Below, in pieces: positions 13,817 to 27,045 of a stretch of DNA of 64,000 nt. The stretch is from Megachile rotundata (lineage: Eukaryota > Arthropoda > Insecta > Hymenoptera > Megachilidae), in the NCBI RefSeq assembly GCF_050947335.1, contig NW_027473472.1, positions 1 to 64,000 on the forward strand, read 5' to 3'. Each line of letters begins with the position of its first letter. Position 1 is the first letter of the stretch. The position numbers and the translations under genes are program-made. Below the pieces are notes generated by a model, which made no database searches, was not told the origin of the DNA, and saw only the letters and a list, made by a program, of their open reading frames with translations.

Positions 13817-13955
13817 GATCATATAAGCATAATATGGCTAATAATATGAGTTAGATTGACAATACTAAGAGTAGTGAGTATAGTAATTCTCGTTCTATCG
13901 ATCATATAAGCATAATATGGCTAACAATATGAGTTAGATTGATAATACTAAGAGT

Positions 13956-14899
13956 AGTGAGTATAGTAATTCTCGTTCTATCGATCATATAAGCATAATA
14001 TGGCTAATAATATGAGTTAGATTGACAATACTAAGAGTAGTGAGTATAGTAATTCTCGTTCTATCGATCATATAAGCATAATATGGCTAACAATATGAGT
14101 TAGATTGATAACAATAAGAGTAATAAGTATAGTAATTGTCGTCCTGTCAATCATATAAGCATAATATGGCTAATAATATGTGTTAAATTGATAATAATAA
14201 GAGTAATAGGTACAGTAATTGTCATTCTATCGATCATATAAGCATAATATGGCTAATAATATGAGTTAGATTCATAATAATAAGAGTGATAAGTATAGTA
14301 ATTGTCGTTCTATCGATCATTTAAGCATAATATGGCTAATAATATGAGTTAGGTTGATAATAATAAGATTAATATGTATAGTGATTGTCGTTCTATCGAT
14401 CAAATTTGCATAATATGGTTAATAATATGAGTTAGATTGATAACAGTGAGTGTAATAAGTATAGTAATTGTCGTCCTGTCAATCAAATAAGCATAATATG
14501 GCTAATAATATGAGTTAAATTGATAATAATAAGAGTAACAGCTACAGCAATTGTCGTTCTATCGATCATTTAAGCATAATATGGCTAATAATATGAGTTA
14601 GATTGATAATACTAAGAGTAGTGAATATAGTAATTCTCGATCTATCGATCATATCTGCATAATATGGCTAATAATATGAGTTAGATTCATAATAATAAGA
14701 GTGATAAGTATAGTAATTGTCGTTCTATCGATAATATAAGCATAATATGGCTAATAATATGAGTTAGATTGATAATACTAAGACTAGTGAGTATAGTAAT
14801 TCTCGTTCTATCGATCATATAAGCATAATATGGCTAATAATATGAGTTATATTTATAATAATAAGAGTAATAAGTATAGTAATTGTCGTTCTATCGATC
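13956..14899 (+). repeat. Second copy of the 48-monomer-offset block
   Basis: Partner of 9972-10915. It follows directly after a doubled TTGATAATACT/TTGACAATACT dimer (13920 and 14086), which links it to the 8.5-8.9 kb arrangement. Before 15090 a short stretch resembles 8.33-8.55 kb. Confidence 0.82.
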
Positions 14900-15089
14900 A
14901 AATTTGCATAATATGGTTAATAATATGAGTTAGATTGATAACAGTGAGTGTAATAAGTATAGTAATTGTCGTCCTGTCAATCATATAAGCATAATATGGC
15001 TAATAATATGAGTTAAATTGATAATAATAAGAGTAATAGGTACAGTAATTGTCGTTCTATCGATCATTTAAGCATAATATGGCTAATAA

Positions 15090-16970
15090 TATGAGTTAGA
15101 TTGATAATACTAAGAGTAGTGAGTATAGTAATTCTCGTTCTATCGATCATATAAGCATAATATGGCTAAAAATATGAGTTAGATTGATAACAATAAGAGT
15201 AATAAGTATAGTAATTGTCGTTCTATCGATCATATAAGCATAATATGGCTAATAATGTGAGTTAGAGTGATAATACTAACAGTAGTGAGTATAGTAATTC
15301 TCATTCTATCGATCATATAAGCATAATATGGCTAATAATATGAGTTACATTGATAATAATAAGAGTAATGAGTATAGTAATTGTCGTTCTATCGATATTA
15401 TAAGCATAATATTGTTAATAATATGAGTTAGATTGATAATAATACGAGTAATAAGTATAGTAATTGTCGTTCTATCGATCATTTAAGCATAATATGGCTA
15501 ATAATATGAGTTAGGTTGATAATAATAAGATTAATATGTATAGTGATTGTCGTTCTATCGATCAAATTTGCATAATATGGTTAATAATATGAGTTAGATT
15601 GATAACAGTGAGTGTAATAAATATAGTAGTTGTCGTTCTGTCGATCATATAAGCATAATACGTCTAATAATATGAGTTAGGCTGATAATAATAAGAGTAA
15701 TAGGTATAGTAAATGTCGTGCTATCGATCATATCTGCATGATATGGTTAATAATATGAGTTAGATTGATAATAGTGAGTGTAATAAATATAGTAATTGTC
15801 GTTCTATCGATCATATAAGCATAATATGGCTAATAATATGAGTTAGATTGATAATAATAAGAGTAATAAGTATAATAATTATCGTTCTATCGATCATTTA
15901 AGCATAATATGGCTAATAATATGAGTTAGACTGATAACAATAAGAGTAATAAGTATAGTAATTGTCGTTCTATCGATCATGTAAGCATAATATGGCTAAT
16001 AATATGAGTTAGAGTGATAATACTAAGAGTAGTGAGTATAGTAATTCTCATTCTATCGATCATATAAGCATAATATGGCTAATAATATGAGTTAGATTGA
16101 TAATAATAAGAGTAATGAGTTTAGTGATTGTCGTTCTATCGATCAAATTTGCATAATATGGTTAATAATATGAGTTAGATTGATAACAGTGAGTGTAATA
16201 AGTATAGTAATTGTCGTCCTGTCAATCATATAAGAATAATATGGCTAATAATATGAGTTAAATTGATAATAATAAGAGTAATAGGTACAGTAAATGTCGT
16301 GCTATCGATCATATCTGCATGATATGGTTAATAATATGAGTTAGATTGATAATAGTGAGTGTAATAAATATAGTAATTGTCGTTCTATCGATCATATAAG
16401 CATAATATGGCTAATAATATGAGTTAGATTGATAATAATAAGAGTAATAAGTATAATAATTATCGTTCTATCGATCATTTAAGCATAATATGGCTAATAA
16501 TATGAGTTAGATTGATAACAATAAGAGTAATAAGTATAGTAATTGTCGTCCTATCGATCATGTAAGCATAATATGGCTAATAATATGAGTTAGAGTGATA
16601 ATACTAAGAGTAGTGAGTATAGTAATTCTCATTCTATCGATCATATAAGCATAATATGGCTAATAATATGAGTTAGATTGATAATTATAAGAGTAATGAG
16701 TTTAGTGATTGTCGTTCTATCGATCAAATTTGCATAATATGGTTAATAATATGAGTTAGATTGACAACAGTGAGTGTAATAAGTATAGTAATTGTCGTCC
16801 TGTCAATCATATAAGCATAATATGGCTAATAATATGAGTTAAATTGATAATAGTAAGAGTAATAGGTACAGTAATTGTCGTTCTATCGATCATTTAAGCA
16901 TAATATGGCTAATAATATGAGTTAGATTGATAATACTAAGAGTAGTGAGTATAGTAATTCTCGATCTATC
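15090..16970 (+). repeat. 1.9-kb array block, copy of about 11936-13816 (offset 3154 bp, 38 monomers)
   Basis: Markers match at exactly 3154 bp: GCTAAAAATA (12011 and 15165), AATACGAG (12285 and 15439), GTTAGGTTG (12356 and 15510), TTAGACTGATAAC and ATATAAGAATAATATGG (about 13077 and 16231). Differences include GTCGTCCTATCGATCATG near 16548 against GTCGTTCTATCGATCATG. The same block is also found at 27.6-29.5 kb, so at least three copies exist in the window. Confidence 0.86.
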
Positions 16971-18035
16971 GATCATATCTGCATAATATGGCTAATAATA
17001 TGAGTTAGATTCATAATAATAAGAGTGATAAGTATAGTAATTGTCGTTCTATCGATCATTTAAGCATAATATGGCTAATAATATGAGTTAGATTGATAAT
17101 ACGAAGAGTAGTGAGTATAGTAATTCTCGTTCTATCGAACATATAAGCATAATATGGCTAATAATATGAGTTAGATTGATAACAATAAGAGTAATAAGTA
17201 TAGTAATTGTCGTTCTATCGATCATTTAAGCATAATATGGCTAATAATATGAGTTAGGTTGATAATAATAAGATTAATATGTATAGTGATTGTCGTTCTA
17301 TCGATCAAATTTGCATAATATGGTTAATAATATGAGTTAGATTGATAACAGTGAGTGTAATAAATATAGTAGTTGTCGTTCTGTCGATCATATAAGCATA
17401 ATACGTCTAATAATATGAGTTAGGCTGATAATAATAAGAGTAATAGGTATAGTAAATGTCGTGCTATCGATCATATCTGCATGATATGGTTAATAATATG
17501 AGTTAGATTGATAATAGTGAGTGTAATAAATATAGTAATTGTCGTTCTATCGATCATATAAGCATAATATGGCTAATAATATGAGTTAGATTGATAATAA
17601 TAAGAGTAATAAGTATAATAATTATCGTTCTATCGATCATTTAAGCATAATATGGCTAATAATATGAGTTAGATTGATAACAATAAGAGTAATAAGTATA
17701 GTAATTGTCGTTCTATCGATCATGTAAGCATAATATGGCTAATAATATGAGTTAGAGTGATAATACTAAGAGTAGTGAGTATAGTAATTCTCATTCTATC
17801 GATCATATAAGCATAATATGGCTAATAATATGAGTTAGATTGATAATAATAAGAGTAATGAGTTTAGTGGTTGTCGTTCTATCGATCAAATTTGCATAAT
17901 ATGGTTAATAATATGAGTTAGATTGATAACAGTGAGTTTAATAAGTATAGTAATTGTCGTCCTGTCAATCATATAAGCATAATATGGCTAATAATATGAG
18001 TTAAATTGATAATAATAAGAGTAATAGGTACAGTA
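15090..18035 (+). repeat. 2.9-kb array block repeated at about 27623-30568 (offset 12533 bp, 151 monomers)
   Basis: The order matches through two successive 21-monomer (1743-bp) sub-blocks marked by GTTAGGTTG at 15510/17253 and 28043/29786. ATATAAGAATAATATGG (16231 and 28764) and GAGTTTAGTGGTTG (about 17858 and 30391) are shared private variants. The copies separate at about 18035, where this copy reads TACAGTAAATGTCGTGC and the other TACAGTAATTGTCG. Confidence 0.86.
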
Positions 18036-18800
18036 AATGTCGTGCTATCGATCATATCTGCATGATATGGTTAATAATATGAGTTAGATTGATAATAGTG
18101 AGTGTAATAAATATAGTAATTGTCGTTCTATCGATCATATAAGCATAATATGGCTAATAATATGAGTTAGATTGATAATAATAAGAGTAATAAGTATAAT
18201 AATTATCGTTCTATCGATCATTTAAGCATAATATGGCTAATAATATGAGTTAGATTGATAACAATAAGAGTAATAAGTATAGTAATTGTCGTTCTATCGA
18301 TCATGTAAGCATAATATGGCTAATAATATGAGTTAGAGTGATAATACTAAGAGTAGTGAGTATAGTAATTCTCATTCTATCGATCATATAAGCATAATAT
18401 GGCTAATAATATGAGTTAGATTGATAATAATAAGAGTAATGAGTTTAGTGATTGTCGTTCTATCGATCAAATTTGCATAATATGGTTAATAATATGAGTT
18501 AGATTGATAACAGTGAGTGTAATAAGTATAGTAATTGTCGTCCTGTCAATCATATAAGCATAATATGGCTAATAATATGAGTTAAATTGATAATAATAAG
18601 AGTAATAGGTACAGTAATTGTCGTTCTATCGATCATTTAAGCATAATATGGCTAATAATATGAGTTAGATTGATAATACTAAGAGTAGTGAGTATAGTAA
18701 TTCTCGATCTATCGATCATATCTGCATAATATGGCTAATAATATGAGTTAGATTCATAATAATAAGAGTGATAAGTATAGTAATTGTCGTTCTATCGATA
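17185..18800 (+). repeat. 1.6-kb block aligning also to about 27975-29590 (offset 10790 bp, 130 monomers)
   Basis: GTTAGGTTG (17253 and 28043) and the CAGTAAATGTCGTGC monomer (18031 and 28821) keep the same spacing. Small differences are GAGTTTAATAAG here against GAGTGTAATAAG, and ATATAAGCATAAT here against ATATAAGAATAAT. The block therefore has two partners at 10790 and 12533 bp, the difference being one 21-monomer unit. Confidence 0.82.
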
Positions 18801-18979
18801 ATATAAGCATAATATGGCTAATAATATGAGTTAGATTGATAATACTAAGAGTAGTGAGTATAGTAATTCTCGTTCTATCGAACATATAAGCATAATATGG
18901 CTAATAATATGAGTTAGATTGATAACAATAAGAGTAATATGTATAGTAATTGTCGTTCTATCGATCATATAAGCATAAT

Positions 18980-20100
18980 ATGGCTAATAATATGAGTTAG
19001 AGTGATAATACTAAGAGTAGTGAGTATAGTAATTCTCATTCTATCGATCATATAAGCATAATATGGCTAATAATATGAGTTAGATTGATAATAATAAGAG
19101 TAATAATTATAGTAATTGTCGTTCTATCGATCAAATTTGCATAATATGGTTAATAATATGAGTTAGATTGATAACAGTGAGTGTAATAAGTATAGTAATT
19201 GTCGTCCTGTCAATCATATAAGCATAATATGGCTAATAATTTGAGTTAAATTGATAATAATAAGAGTAATAGGTACAGTAATTGTCGTTCTATCGATCAT
19301 TTAAGCATAATATGGCTAATAATATGAGTTAGATTGATAATACTAAGAGTAGTGAGTATAGTAATTCTCGTTCTATCGATCATATAAGCATAATATGGCT
19401 AATAATATGAGTTAGATTGACAATACTAAGAGTAGTGAGTATAGTAATTCTCGTTCTATCGATCATATAAGCATAATATGGCTAACAATATGAGTTAGAT
19501 TGATAACAATAAGAGTAATAAGTATTGTAATTGTCGTTCTATCGATCATATAAGCATAATATGGCTAATAATATGAGTTAGATTGATAATACTAAGAGTA
19601 GTGAGTATAGTAATTCTCGTTCTATCGATCATATAAGCATAATATGGCTAAAAATATGAGTTAGATTGATAACAATAAGAGTAATAAGTATAGTAATTGT
19701 CGTTCTATCGATCATATAAGCATAATATGGCTAATAATGTGAGTTAGAGTGATAATACTAACAGTAGTGAGTATAGTAATTCTCATTCTATCGATCATAT
19801 AAGCATAATATGGCTAATAATATGAGTTACATTGATAATAATAAGAGTAATGAGTATAGTAATTGTCGTTCTATCGATATTATAAGCATAATATTGTTAA
19901 TAATATGAGTTAGATTGATAATAATACGAGTAATAAGTATAGTAATTGTCGTTCTATCGATCATTTAAGCATAATATGGCTAATAATATGAGTTAGGTTG
20001 ATAATAATAAAATTAATATGTATAGTGATTGTCGTTCTATCGATCAAATTTGCATAATATGGTTAATAATATGAGTTAGATTGATAACAGTGAGTGTAAT
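18980..20100 (+). repeat. 1.1-kb array block repeated at about 27031-28151 (offset 8051 bp, 97 monomers)
   Basis: The order GTTAGAGTG, AAATTTGC, GTCGTCCTG, TTGACAATACT, GGCTAAAAATATG, ACTAACAGTAG, CGATATTATAAGC, AATACGAG, GTTAGGTTG is shared. Private changes here are AATAATTATAG near 19107, AATTTGAG near 19240, AGTATTGTAATT near 19522 and AAAATTAATATG near 20008. Confidence 0.82.
19120..20100 (+). repeat. Left part of an 11288-bp-offset duplication (partner about 30408-31388, 136 monomers)
   Basis: The GTTAGGTTG marker is at 19992 and 31280, and the same 11288-bp offset holds again from 20194 to 22041. Between 20100 and 20194 the two copies carry different monomer types (GTCGTCCTGTCAATC with GTTAAATTG here, GTCGTTCTGTCGATC with GTTAGACTG there). 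This looks like a patch of about one monomer swapped within an otherwise continuous 2.9-kb duplication. Confidence 0.78.
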
Positions 20101-20193
20101 AAGTATAGTAATTGTCGTCCTGTCAATCATATAAGCATAATATGGCTAATAATATGAGTTAAATTGATAATAATAAGAGTAATAGGTACAGTA

Positions 20194-22041
20194 AATGTCG
20201 TGCTATCGATCATATCTGCATGATATGGTTAATAATATGAGTTAGATTGATAATAGTGAGTGTAATAAATATAGTAATTGTCGTTCTATCGATCATATAA
20301 GCATAATATGGCTAATAATATGAGTTAGATTGATAATAATAAGAGTAATAAGTATAATAATTATCGTTCTATCGATCATTTAAGCATAATATGGCTAATA
20401 ATATGAGTTAGATTGATAACAATAAGAGTAATAAGTATAGTAATTGTCGTTCTATCGATCATGTAAGCATAATATGGCTAATAATATGAGTTAGAGTGAT
20501 AATACTAAGAGTAGTGAGTATAGTAATTCTCATTCTATCGATCATATAAGCATAATATGGCTAATAATATGAGTTAGATTGATAATAATAAGAGTAATGA
20601 GTTTAGTGATTGTCGTTCTATCGATCAAATTTGCATAATATGGTTAATAATATGAGTTAGATTGATAACAGTGAGTGTAATAAGTATAGTAATTGTCGTC
20701 CTGTCAATCATATAAGCATAATATGGCTAATAATATGAGTTAAATTGATAATAATAAGAGTAATAGGTACAGTAATTGTCGTTCTATCGATCATTTAAGC
20801 ATAATATGGCTAATAATATGAGTTAGATTGATAATACTAAGAGTAGTGAGTATAGTAATTCTCGATCTATCGATCATATCTGCATAATATGGCTAATAAT
20901 ATGAGTTCGATTCGTAATAATAAGAGTGATAAGTATAGTAATTGTCGTTCTATCGATAATATAAGCATAATATGGCTAATAATATGAGTTAGATTGATAA
21001 CACTAAGACTAGTGAGTATAGTAATTCTCGTTCTATCGATCATATAAGCATAATATGGCTAATAATATGAGTTATATTTATAATAATAAGAGTAGTAAGT
21101 ATAGTAATTGTCGTTCTATCGATCATATAAGCATAATATGTCTAATAATATGAGTTAGATTGATAACAATAAGAGTAATGAGTATAGTAATTGTAGTTCT
21201 ATCGATGATATCTGCATAATATGGTTAATAATATGAGTTAGATTGATAATAATAAGAGTAATAAGTATAGTAGTTGTAGTTCTATTGCTCATATAAGCAT
21301 AATATGGCTAATAATATGAGTTACATTGATAACAATAAGAGTAATAAGTATAGTAATTGTCGTTCTATCGATCATATAAGCATAATATGGCTAATAATAT
21401 GAGTTAGAGTGATAATACTAAGAGTAGTGAGTATAGTAATTCTCATTCTATCGATCATATAAGCATAATATGGCTAATAATATGAGTTAGATTGATAATA
21501 ATAAGAGTAATAAGTATAGTAATTGTCGTTCTATCGATCAAATTTGCATAATATGGTTAATAATATGAGTTAGATTGATAACAGTGAGTGTAATAAGTAT
21601 AGTAATTGTCGTCCTGTCAATCATATAAGCATAATATGGCTAATAATATGTGTTAAATTGATAATAATAAGAGTAATAGGTACAGTAATTGTCGTTCTAT
21701 CGATCATTTAAGCATAATAAGGCTAATAATATGAGTTAGATTGATAATACTAAGAGTAGTGAGTATAGTAATTCTCGTTCTATCGATCATATAAGCATAA
21801 TATGGCTAATAATATGAGTTAGATTGACAATACTAAGAGTAGTGAGTATAGTAATTCTCGTTCTATCGATCATATAAGCATAATATGGCTAACAATATGA
21901 GTTAGATTGATAACAATAAGAGTAATAAGTATAGTAATTGTCGTTCTATCGATCATATAAGCATAATATGGCTAATAATATGAGTTAGATTGATAATACT
22001 AAGAGTAGTGAGTATAGTAATTCTCGTTCTATCGATCATAT
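20194..22041 (+). repeat. 1.85-kb array block repeated at about 31482-33329 (offset 11288 bp, 136 monomers)
   Basis: Rare markers agree at the same offset: CACTAAGACTAG (21001 and 32289), ATTCGTAATAATAAG, AGTAGTAAGTATAG, CGATGATATCTGC and AGCATAATAAGGC (21713 and 33001). GAGTTCGATTCG near 20905 is GAGTTAGATTCG in the partner. The CATAATAAGG marker recurs at 24452, 44683, 52467, 54539, 56033 and 57773, so this block seeded much of the right half. Confidence 0.86.
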
Positions 22042-23219
22042 AAGCATAATATGGCTAATAATATGAGTTAGATTGATAACAATAAGAGTAATAAGTATAG
22101 TAATTGTCGTTCTATCGATCATATAAGCATAATATGGCTAATAATATGAGTTAGAGTGATAATACTAAGAGTAGTGGGTATAGTAATTCTCATTCTATCG
22201 ATCATATAAGCATAATAAGGCTAATAATATGAGTCAGATTGATAACAATAAGAGTAATGAGTATAGTAATTGTAGTTCTATCGATCATTTAAGCATAATA
22301 TGGCTAATAATATGAGTTAGAGTGATAATACTAAGAGTAGTGAGTATAGTAATTCTCATTCTATCGATCATATAAGCATAATATGGCTAATAATATGAGT
22401 TAGATTGATAATAATAAGAGTAATAAGTATAGTAATTGTCGTTCTATCGATCAAATTTGCATAATATGGTTAATAATATGAGTTAGATTGATAACAGTGA
22501 GTGTAATAAGTATAGTAATTGTCGTCCTGTCAATCATATAAGCATAATATGGCTAATAATATGAGTTAAATTGATAATAATAAGAGTAATAGGTACAGTA
22601 ATTGTCGTTCTATCGATCATTTAAGCATAATATGGCTAATAATATGAGTTAGATTGATAATACTAAGAGTAGTGAGTATAGTAATTCTCGTTCTATCGAT
22701 CATATAAGCATAATATGGCTAATAATATGAGTTAGATTGACAATACTAAGAGTAGTGAGTATAGTAATTCTCGTTCTATCGATCATATAAGCATAATATG
22801 GCTAACAATATGAGTTAGATTGATAACAATAAGAGTAATAAGTATAGTAATTGTCGTTCTATCGATCATATAAGCATAATATGGCTAACAATATGAGTTA
22901 GATTGATAACAATAAGAGTAATAAGTATAGTAATTGTCGTTCTATCGATCATATAAGCATAATATGGCTAATAATATGAGTTAGAGTGATAATACTAAGA
23001 GTAGTGAGTATAGTAATTCTCATTCTATCGATCATATAAGCATAATATGGCTAATAATATGAGTTAGATTGATAATAATAAGAGTAATAAGTATAGTAAT
23101 TGTCGTTCTATCGATCAAATTTGCATAATATGGTTAATAATATGAGTTAGATTGATAACAGTGAGTGTAATAAGTATAGTAATTGTCGTCCTGTCAATCA
23201 TATAAGCATAATATGGCTA
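22041..23219 (+). repeat. Locally rearranged array segment
   Basis: Contains GTAGTGGGTATAG with CTCATTCT, a GAGTCAGATTG monomer and a second ATAAGGC variant near 22218. A single-monomer duplication gives GGCTAACAATATG with AACAATAAGAG twice, 83 bp apart near 22801 and 22884. The rest repeats the GTTAGAGTG, AAATTTGC, GTCGTCCTG order seen throughout the left half. Confidence 0.7.
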
Positions 23220-24780
23220 ATAATATGAGTTAGAGTGATAATACTAAGAGTAGTGAGTATAGTAATTCTCATTCTATCGATCATATAAGCATAATATGGC
23301 TAATAATATGAGTTAGATTGATAATAATAAGAGTAATGAGTTTAGTGATTGTCGTTCTATCGATCAAATTTGCATAATATGGTTAATAATATGAGTTAGA
23401 TTGATAACAGTGAGTGTAATAAGTATAGTAATTGTCGTCCTGTCAATCATATAAGCATAATATGGCTAATAATATGAGTTAAATTGATAATAATAAGAGT
23501 AATAGGTACAGTAATTGTCGTTCTATCGATCATTTAAGCATAATATGGCTAATAATATGAGTTAGATTGATAATACTAAGAGTAGTGAGTATAGTAATTC
23601 TCGATCTATCGATCATATCTGCATAATATGGCTAATAATATGAGTTAGATTCGTAATAATAAGAGTGATAAGTATAGTAATTGTCGTTCTATCGATAATA
23701 TAAGCATAATATGGCTAATAATATGAGTTAGATTGATAATACTAAGACTAGTGAGTATAGTAATTCTCGTTCTATCGATCATATAAGCATAATATGGCTA
23801 ATAATATGAGTTATATTTATAATAATAAGAGTAATAAGTATAGTAATTGTCGTTCTATCGATCATATAAGCATAATATGTCTAATAATATGAGTTAGATT
23901 GATAACAATAAGAGCAATGAGTATAGTAATTGTAGTTCTATCGATGATATCTGCATAATATGGTTAATAATATGAGTTAGATTGATAATAATAAGAGTAA
24001 TAAGTATAGTAGTTGTAGTTCTATTGCTCATATAAGCATAATATGGCTAATAATATGAGTTACATTGATAACAATAAGAGTAATAAGTATAGTAATTGTC
24101 GTTCTATCGATCATATAAGCATAATATGGCTAATAATATGAGTTAGAGTGATAATACTAAGAGTAGTGAGTATAGTAATTCTCATTCTATCGATCATATA
24201 AGCATAATATGGCTAATAATATGAGTTAGATTGATAATAATAAGAGTAATAAGTATAGTAATTGTCGTTCTATCGATCAAATTTGCATAATATGGTTAAT
24301 AATATGAGTTAGATTGATAACAGTGAGTGTAATAAGTATAGTAATTGTCGTCCTGTCAATCATATAAGCATAATATGGCTAATAATATGTGTTAAATTGA
24401 TAATAATAAGAGTAATAGGTACAGTAATTGTCGTTCTATCGATCATTTCAGCATAATAAGGCTAATAATATGAGTTAGATTGATAATACTAAGAGTAGTG
24501 AGTATAGTAATTCTCGTTCTATCGATCATATAAGCATAATATGGCTAATAATATGAGTTAGATTGACAATACTAAGAGTAGTGAGTATAGTAATTCTCGT
24601 TCTATCGATCATATAAGCATAATATGGCTAACAATATGAGTTAGATTGATAACAATAAGAGTAATAAGTATAGTAATTGTCGTTCTATCGATCATATAAG
24701 CATAATATGGCTAATAATATGAGTTAGATTGATAATACTAAGAGTAGTGAGTATAGTAATTCTCGTTCTATCGATCATAT
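23219..24780 (+). repeat. 1.56-kb array block, copy of about 20480-22041 (offset 2739 bp, 33 monomers)
   Basis: GATTCG lies at 20909 and 23648, and CATAATAAGG at 21713 and 24452. This copy has AATACTAAGACTAG where the other has AACACTAAGACTAG, GAGCAATGAG near 23915, and CATTTCAGC near 24447. It ends at about 24780 with a switch to ATATCTGCATAATGTGG. Confidence 0.84.
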
Positions 24781-26292
24781 CTGCATAATGTGGTTAATAA
24801 TATGAGTTAGATTGATAGTAGTAAGAGTAGTGTGTATAGTAATTGTCGTTCTATCGATCATATAAGCATAATATGGCTAATAATATGAGTTAGATTGATA
24901 ATAATAAGAGTAATAAGTATAGTAATTATCGTTCTATCGATCATTTAAGCATAATATGGCTAATAATATGAGTTAGATTGATAACAATAAAAGTAATAAG
25001 TATAGTAATTGTCGTTCTATCGATCATATCTGCATAATATGGTTAATAATATGAGTTAGATTGATAATAATAAGAGTAATAAGTATAGTAGTTGTAGTTC
25101 TATTGCTCATATAAGCATAATATGGCTAATAATATGAGTTAGATTGATAATAATAAGAGTAATAAGTGTAGTAATTGTCGTTCTATCGATCATTTAAGCA
25201 TAATATGGCTAATAATATGAGTTAGATTGATAATAATAAGAGTAATAAGTGTAGTAATTGTCGTTCTATCGATCATATAAGCATAATATGGCCAATAATA
25301 TAAGTTAGATTGATAATAGTAAGTGTAATAAGTATAGTAAATGTCGTTCTATCGATCAAATTTGCATAATATGGTTAATAATATGAGTTAGATTGATAAC
25401 AGTGAGTGTAATAAGTATAGTAATTGTCGTCCTGTCAATCATATAAGCATAATATGGCTAATAATATGTGTTAAATTGATAATAATAAGTGTAATAGGTA
25501 CAGTAATTGCCGTTCTATCGATCATTTAAGCATAATATGGCTAATAATATGAGTTAGATTGATAATACTAAGAGTAGTAAGTATAGTAATTCTCGTTCTA
25601 TCGATCATATCTGCATAATGTGGTTAATAATATGAGTTAGATTGATAGTAGTAAGAGTAGTGTGTATAGTAATTGTCGTTCTATCGATCATATAAGCATA
25701 ATATGGCTAATAATATGAGTTATATTTATAATAATAAGAGTAATAAGTATAGTAATTGTCGTTCTATCGATCATATAAGCATAATATGGTTAATAAAATG
25801 AGTTAGATTGATAATAATAAGAGTAATAAGTATAGTAATTGTCATTCTATCGATCATATAAGCATAATATGGCTAATAATATGAGTTAGATTCATAATAA
25901 TAAGAGTGATAAGTATAGTAATTGTCGTTCTATCGATAATATAAGCATAATATGGCTAATAATATGAGTTAGATCGATAATACTAAGAGTAGTGAGTATA
26001 GTAATTCTCGTTCTATCGATCATATAAGCATAATATGGCTAATAATATGAGTTATATTTATAATAATAAGAGTAATAAGTATAGTAATTGTCGTTCTATC
26101 GATCATATAAGCATAATATGTCTAATAATATGAGTTAGATTGATAACAATAAGAGTAATGAGTATAGTAATTGTAGTTCTATCGATCATATCTGCATAAT
26201 ATGGTTAATAATATGAGTTAGATTGATAATAATAAGAGTAATAAGTATAGTAGTTGTAGTTCTATTGCTCATATAAGCATAATATGGCTAAT
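24757..26292 (+). repeat. Overlapping copies of two left-end blocks (about 4920-6068 and 1720-2720)
   Basis: From 24757 to about 25905 the sequence follows 4920-6068. From about 25292 to 26292 it also follows 1720-2720, where those two left-end blocks resemble each other. Only this copy carries the full succession, so it is closer to an ancestral arrangement from which the two left blocks may derive, or it is a recombinant of both. Confidence 0.78.
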
Positions 26293-26324
26293 AATATGAG
26301 TTAGATTGATAACAATAAGAGTAA

Positions 26325-27045
26325 TAAGTATAGTAATTGTCGTTCTATCGATCATATAAGCATAATATGGCTAATAATATGAGTTAGAGTGATAATACTA
26401 AGAGTAGTGAGTATAGTAATTCTCATTCTATCGATCATATAAGCATAATATGGCTAATAATATGAGTTAGATTGATAATAATAAGAGTAATAAGTATAGT
26501 AATTGTCGTTCTATCGATCAAATTTGCTTAATATGGTTAATAATATGAGTTAGATTGATAACAGTGAGTGTAATAAGTATAGTAATTGTCGTCCTGTCAA
26601 TCATATAAGCATAATATGGCTAATAATATGAGTTAAATTGATAATAGTAAGAGTAATAGGTACAGTAATTGTCGTTCTATCGATCATTTAAGCATAATAT
26701 GGCTAATAATATGAGTTAGATTGATAATACTAAGAGTAGTGAGTATAGTAATTCTCGTTCTATCGATCATATAAGCATAATATGGCTAATAATATGAGTT
26801 AGATTGACAATACTAAGAGTAGTGAGTATAGTAATTCTCGTTCTATCGATCATATAAGCATAATATGGCTAACAATATGAGTTAGATTGATAACAATAAG
26901 AGTAATAAGTATAGTAATTGTCGTCCTGTCAATCATATAAGCATAATATGGCTAATAATATGTGTTAAATTGATAATAATAAGAGTAATAGGTACAGTAA
27001 TTGTCGTTCTATCGATCATTTAAGCATAATATGGCTAATAATATG
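26325..27045 (+). repeat. 0.72-kb array block, copy of about 2919-3639 (offset 23406 bp, 282 monomers)
   Basis: GATAATAGTAAGAG with AATAGGTACAG lies at 26640 and 3234. A private change here is AAATTTGCTTAATATGG near 26521. The match ends at 27045, where this copy reads GTTAGAGTG and enters the block shared with 11346. Confidence 0.78.
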
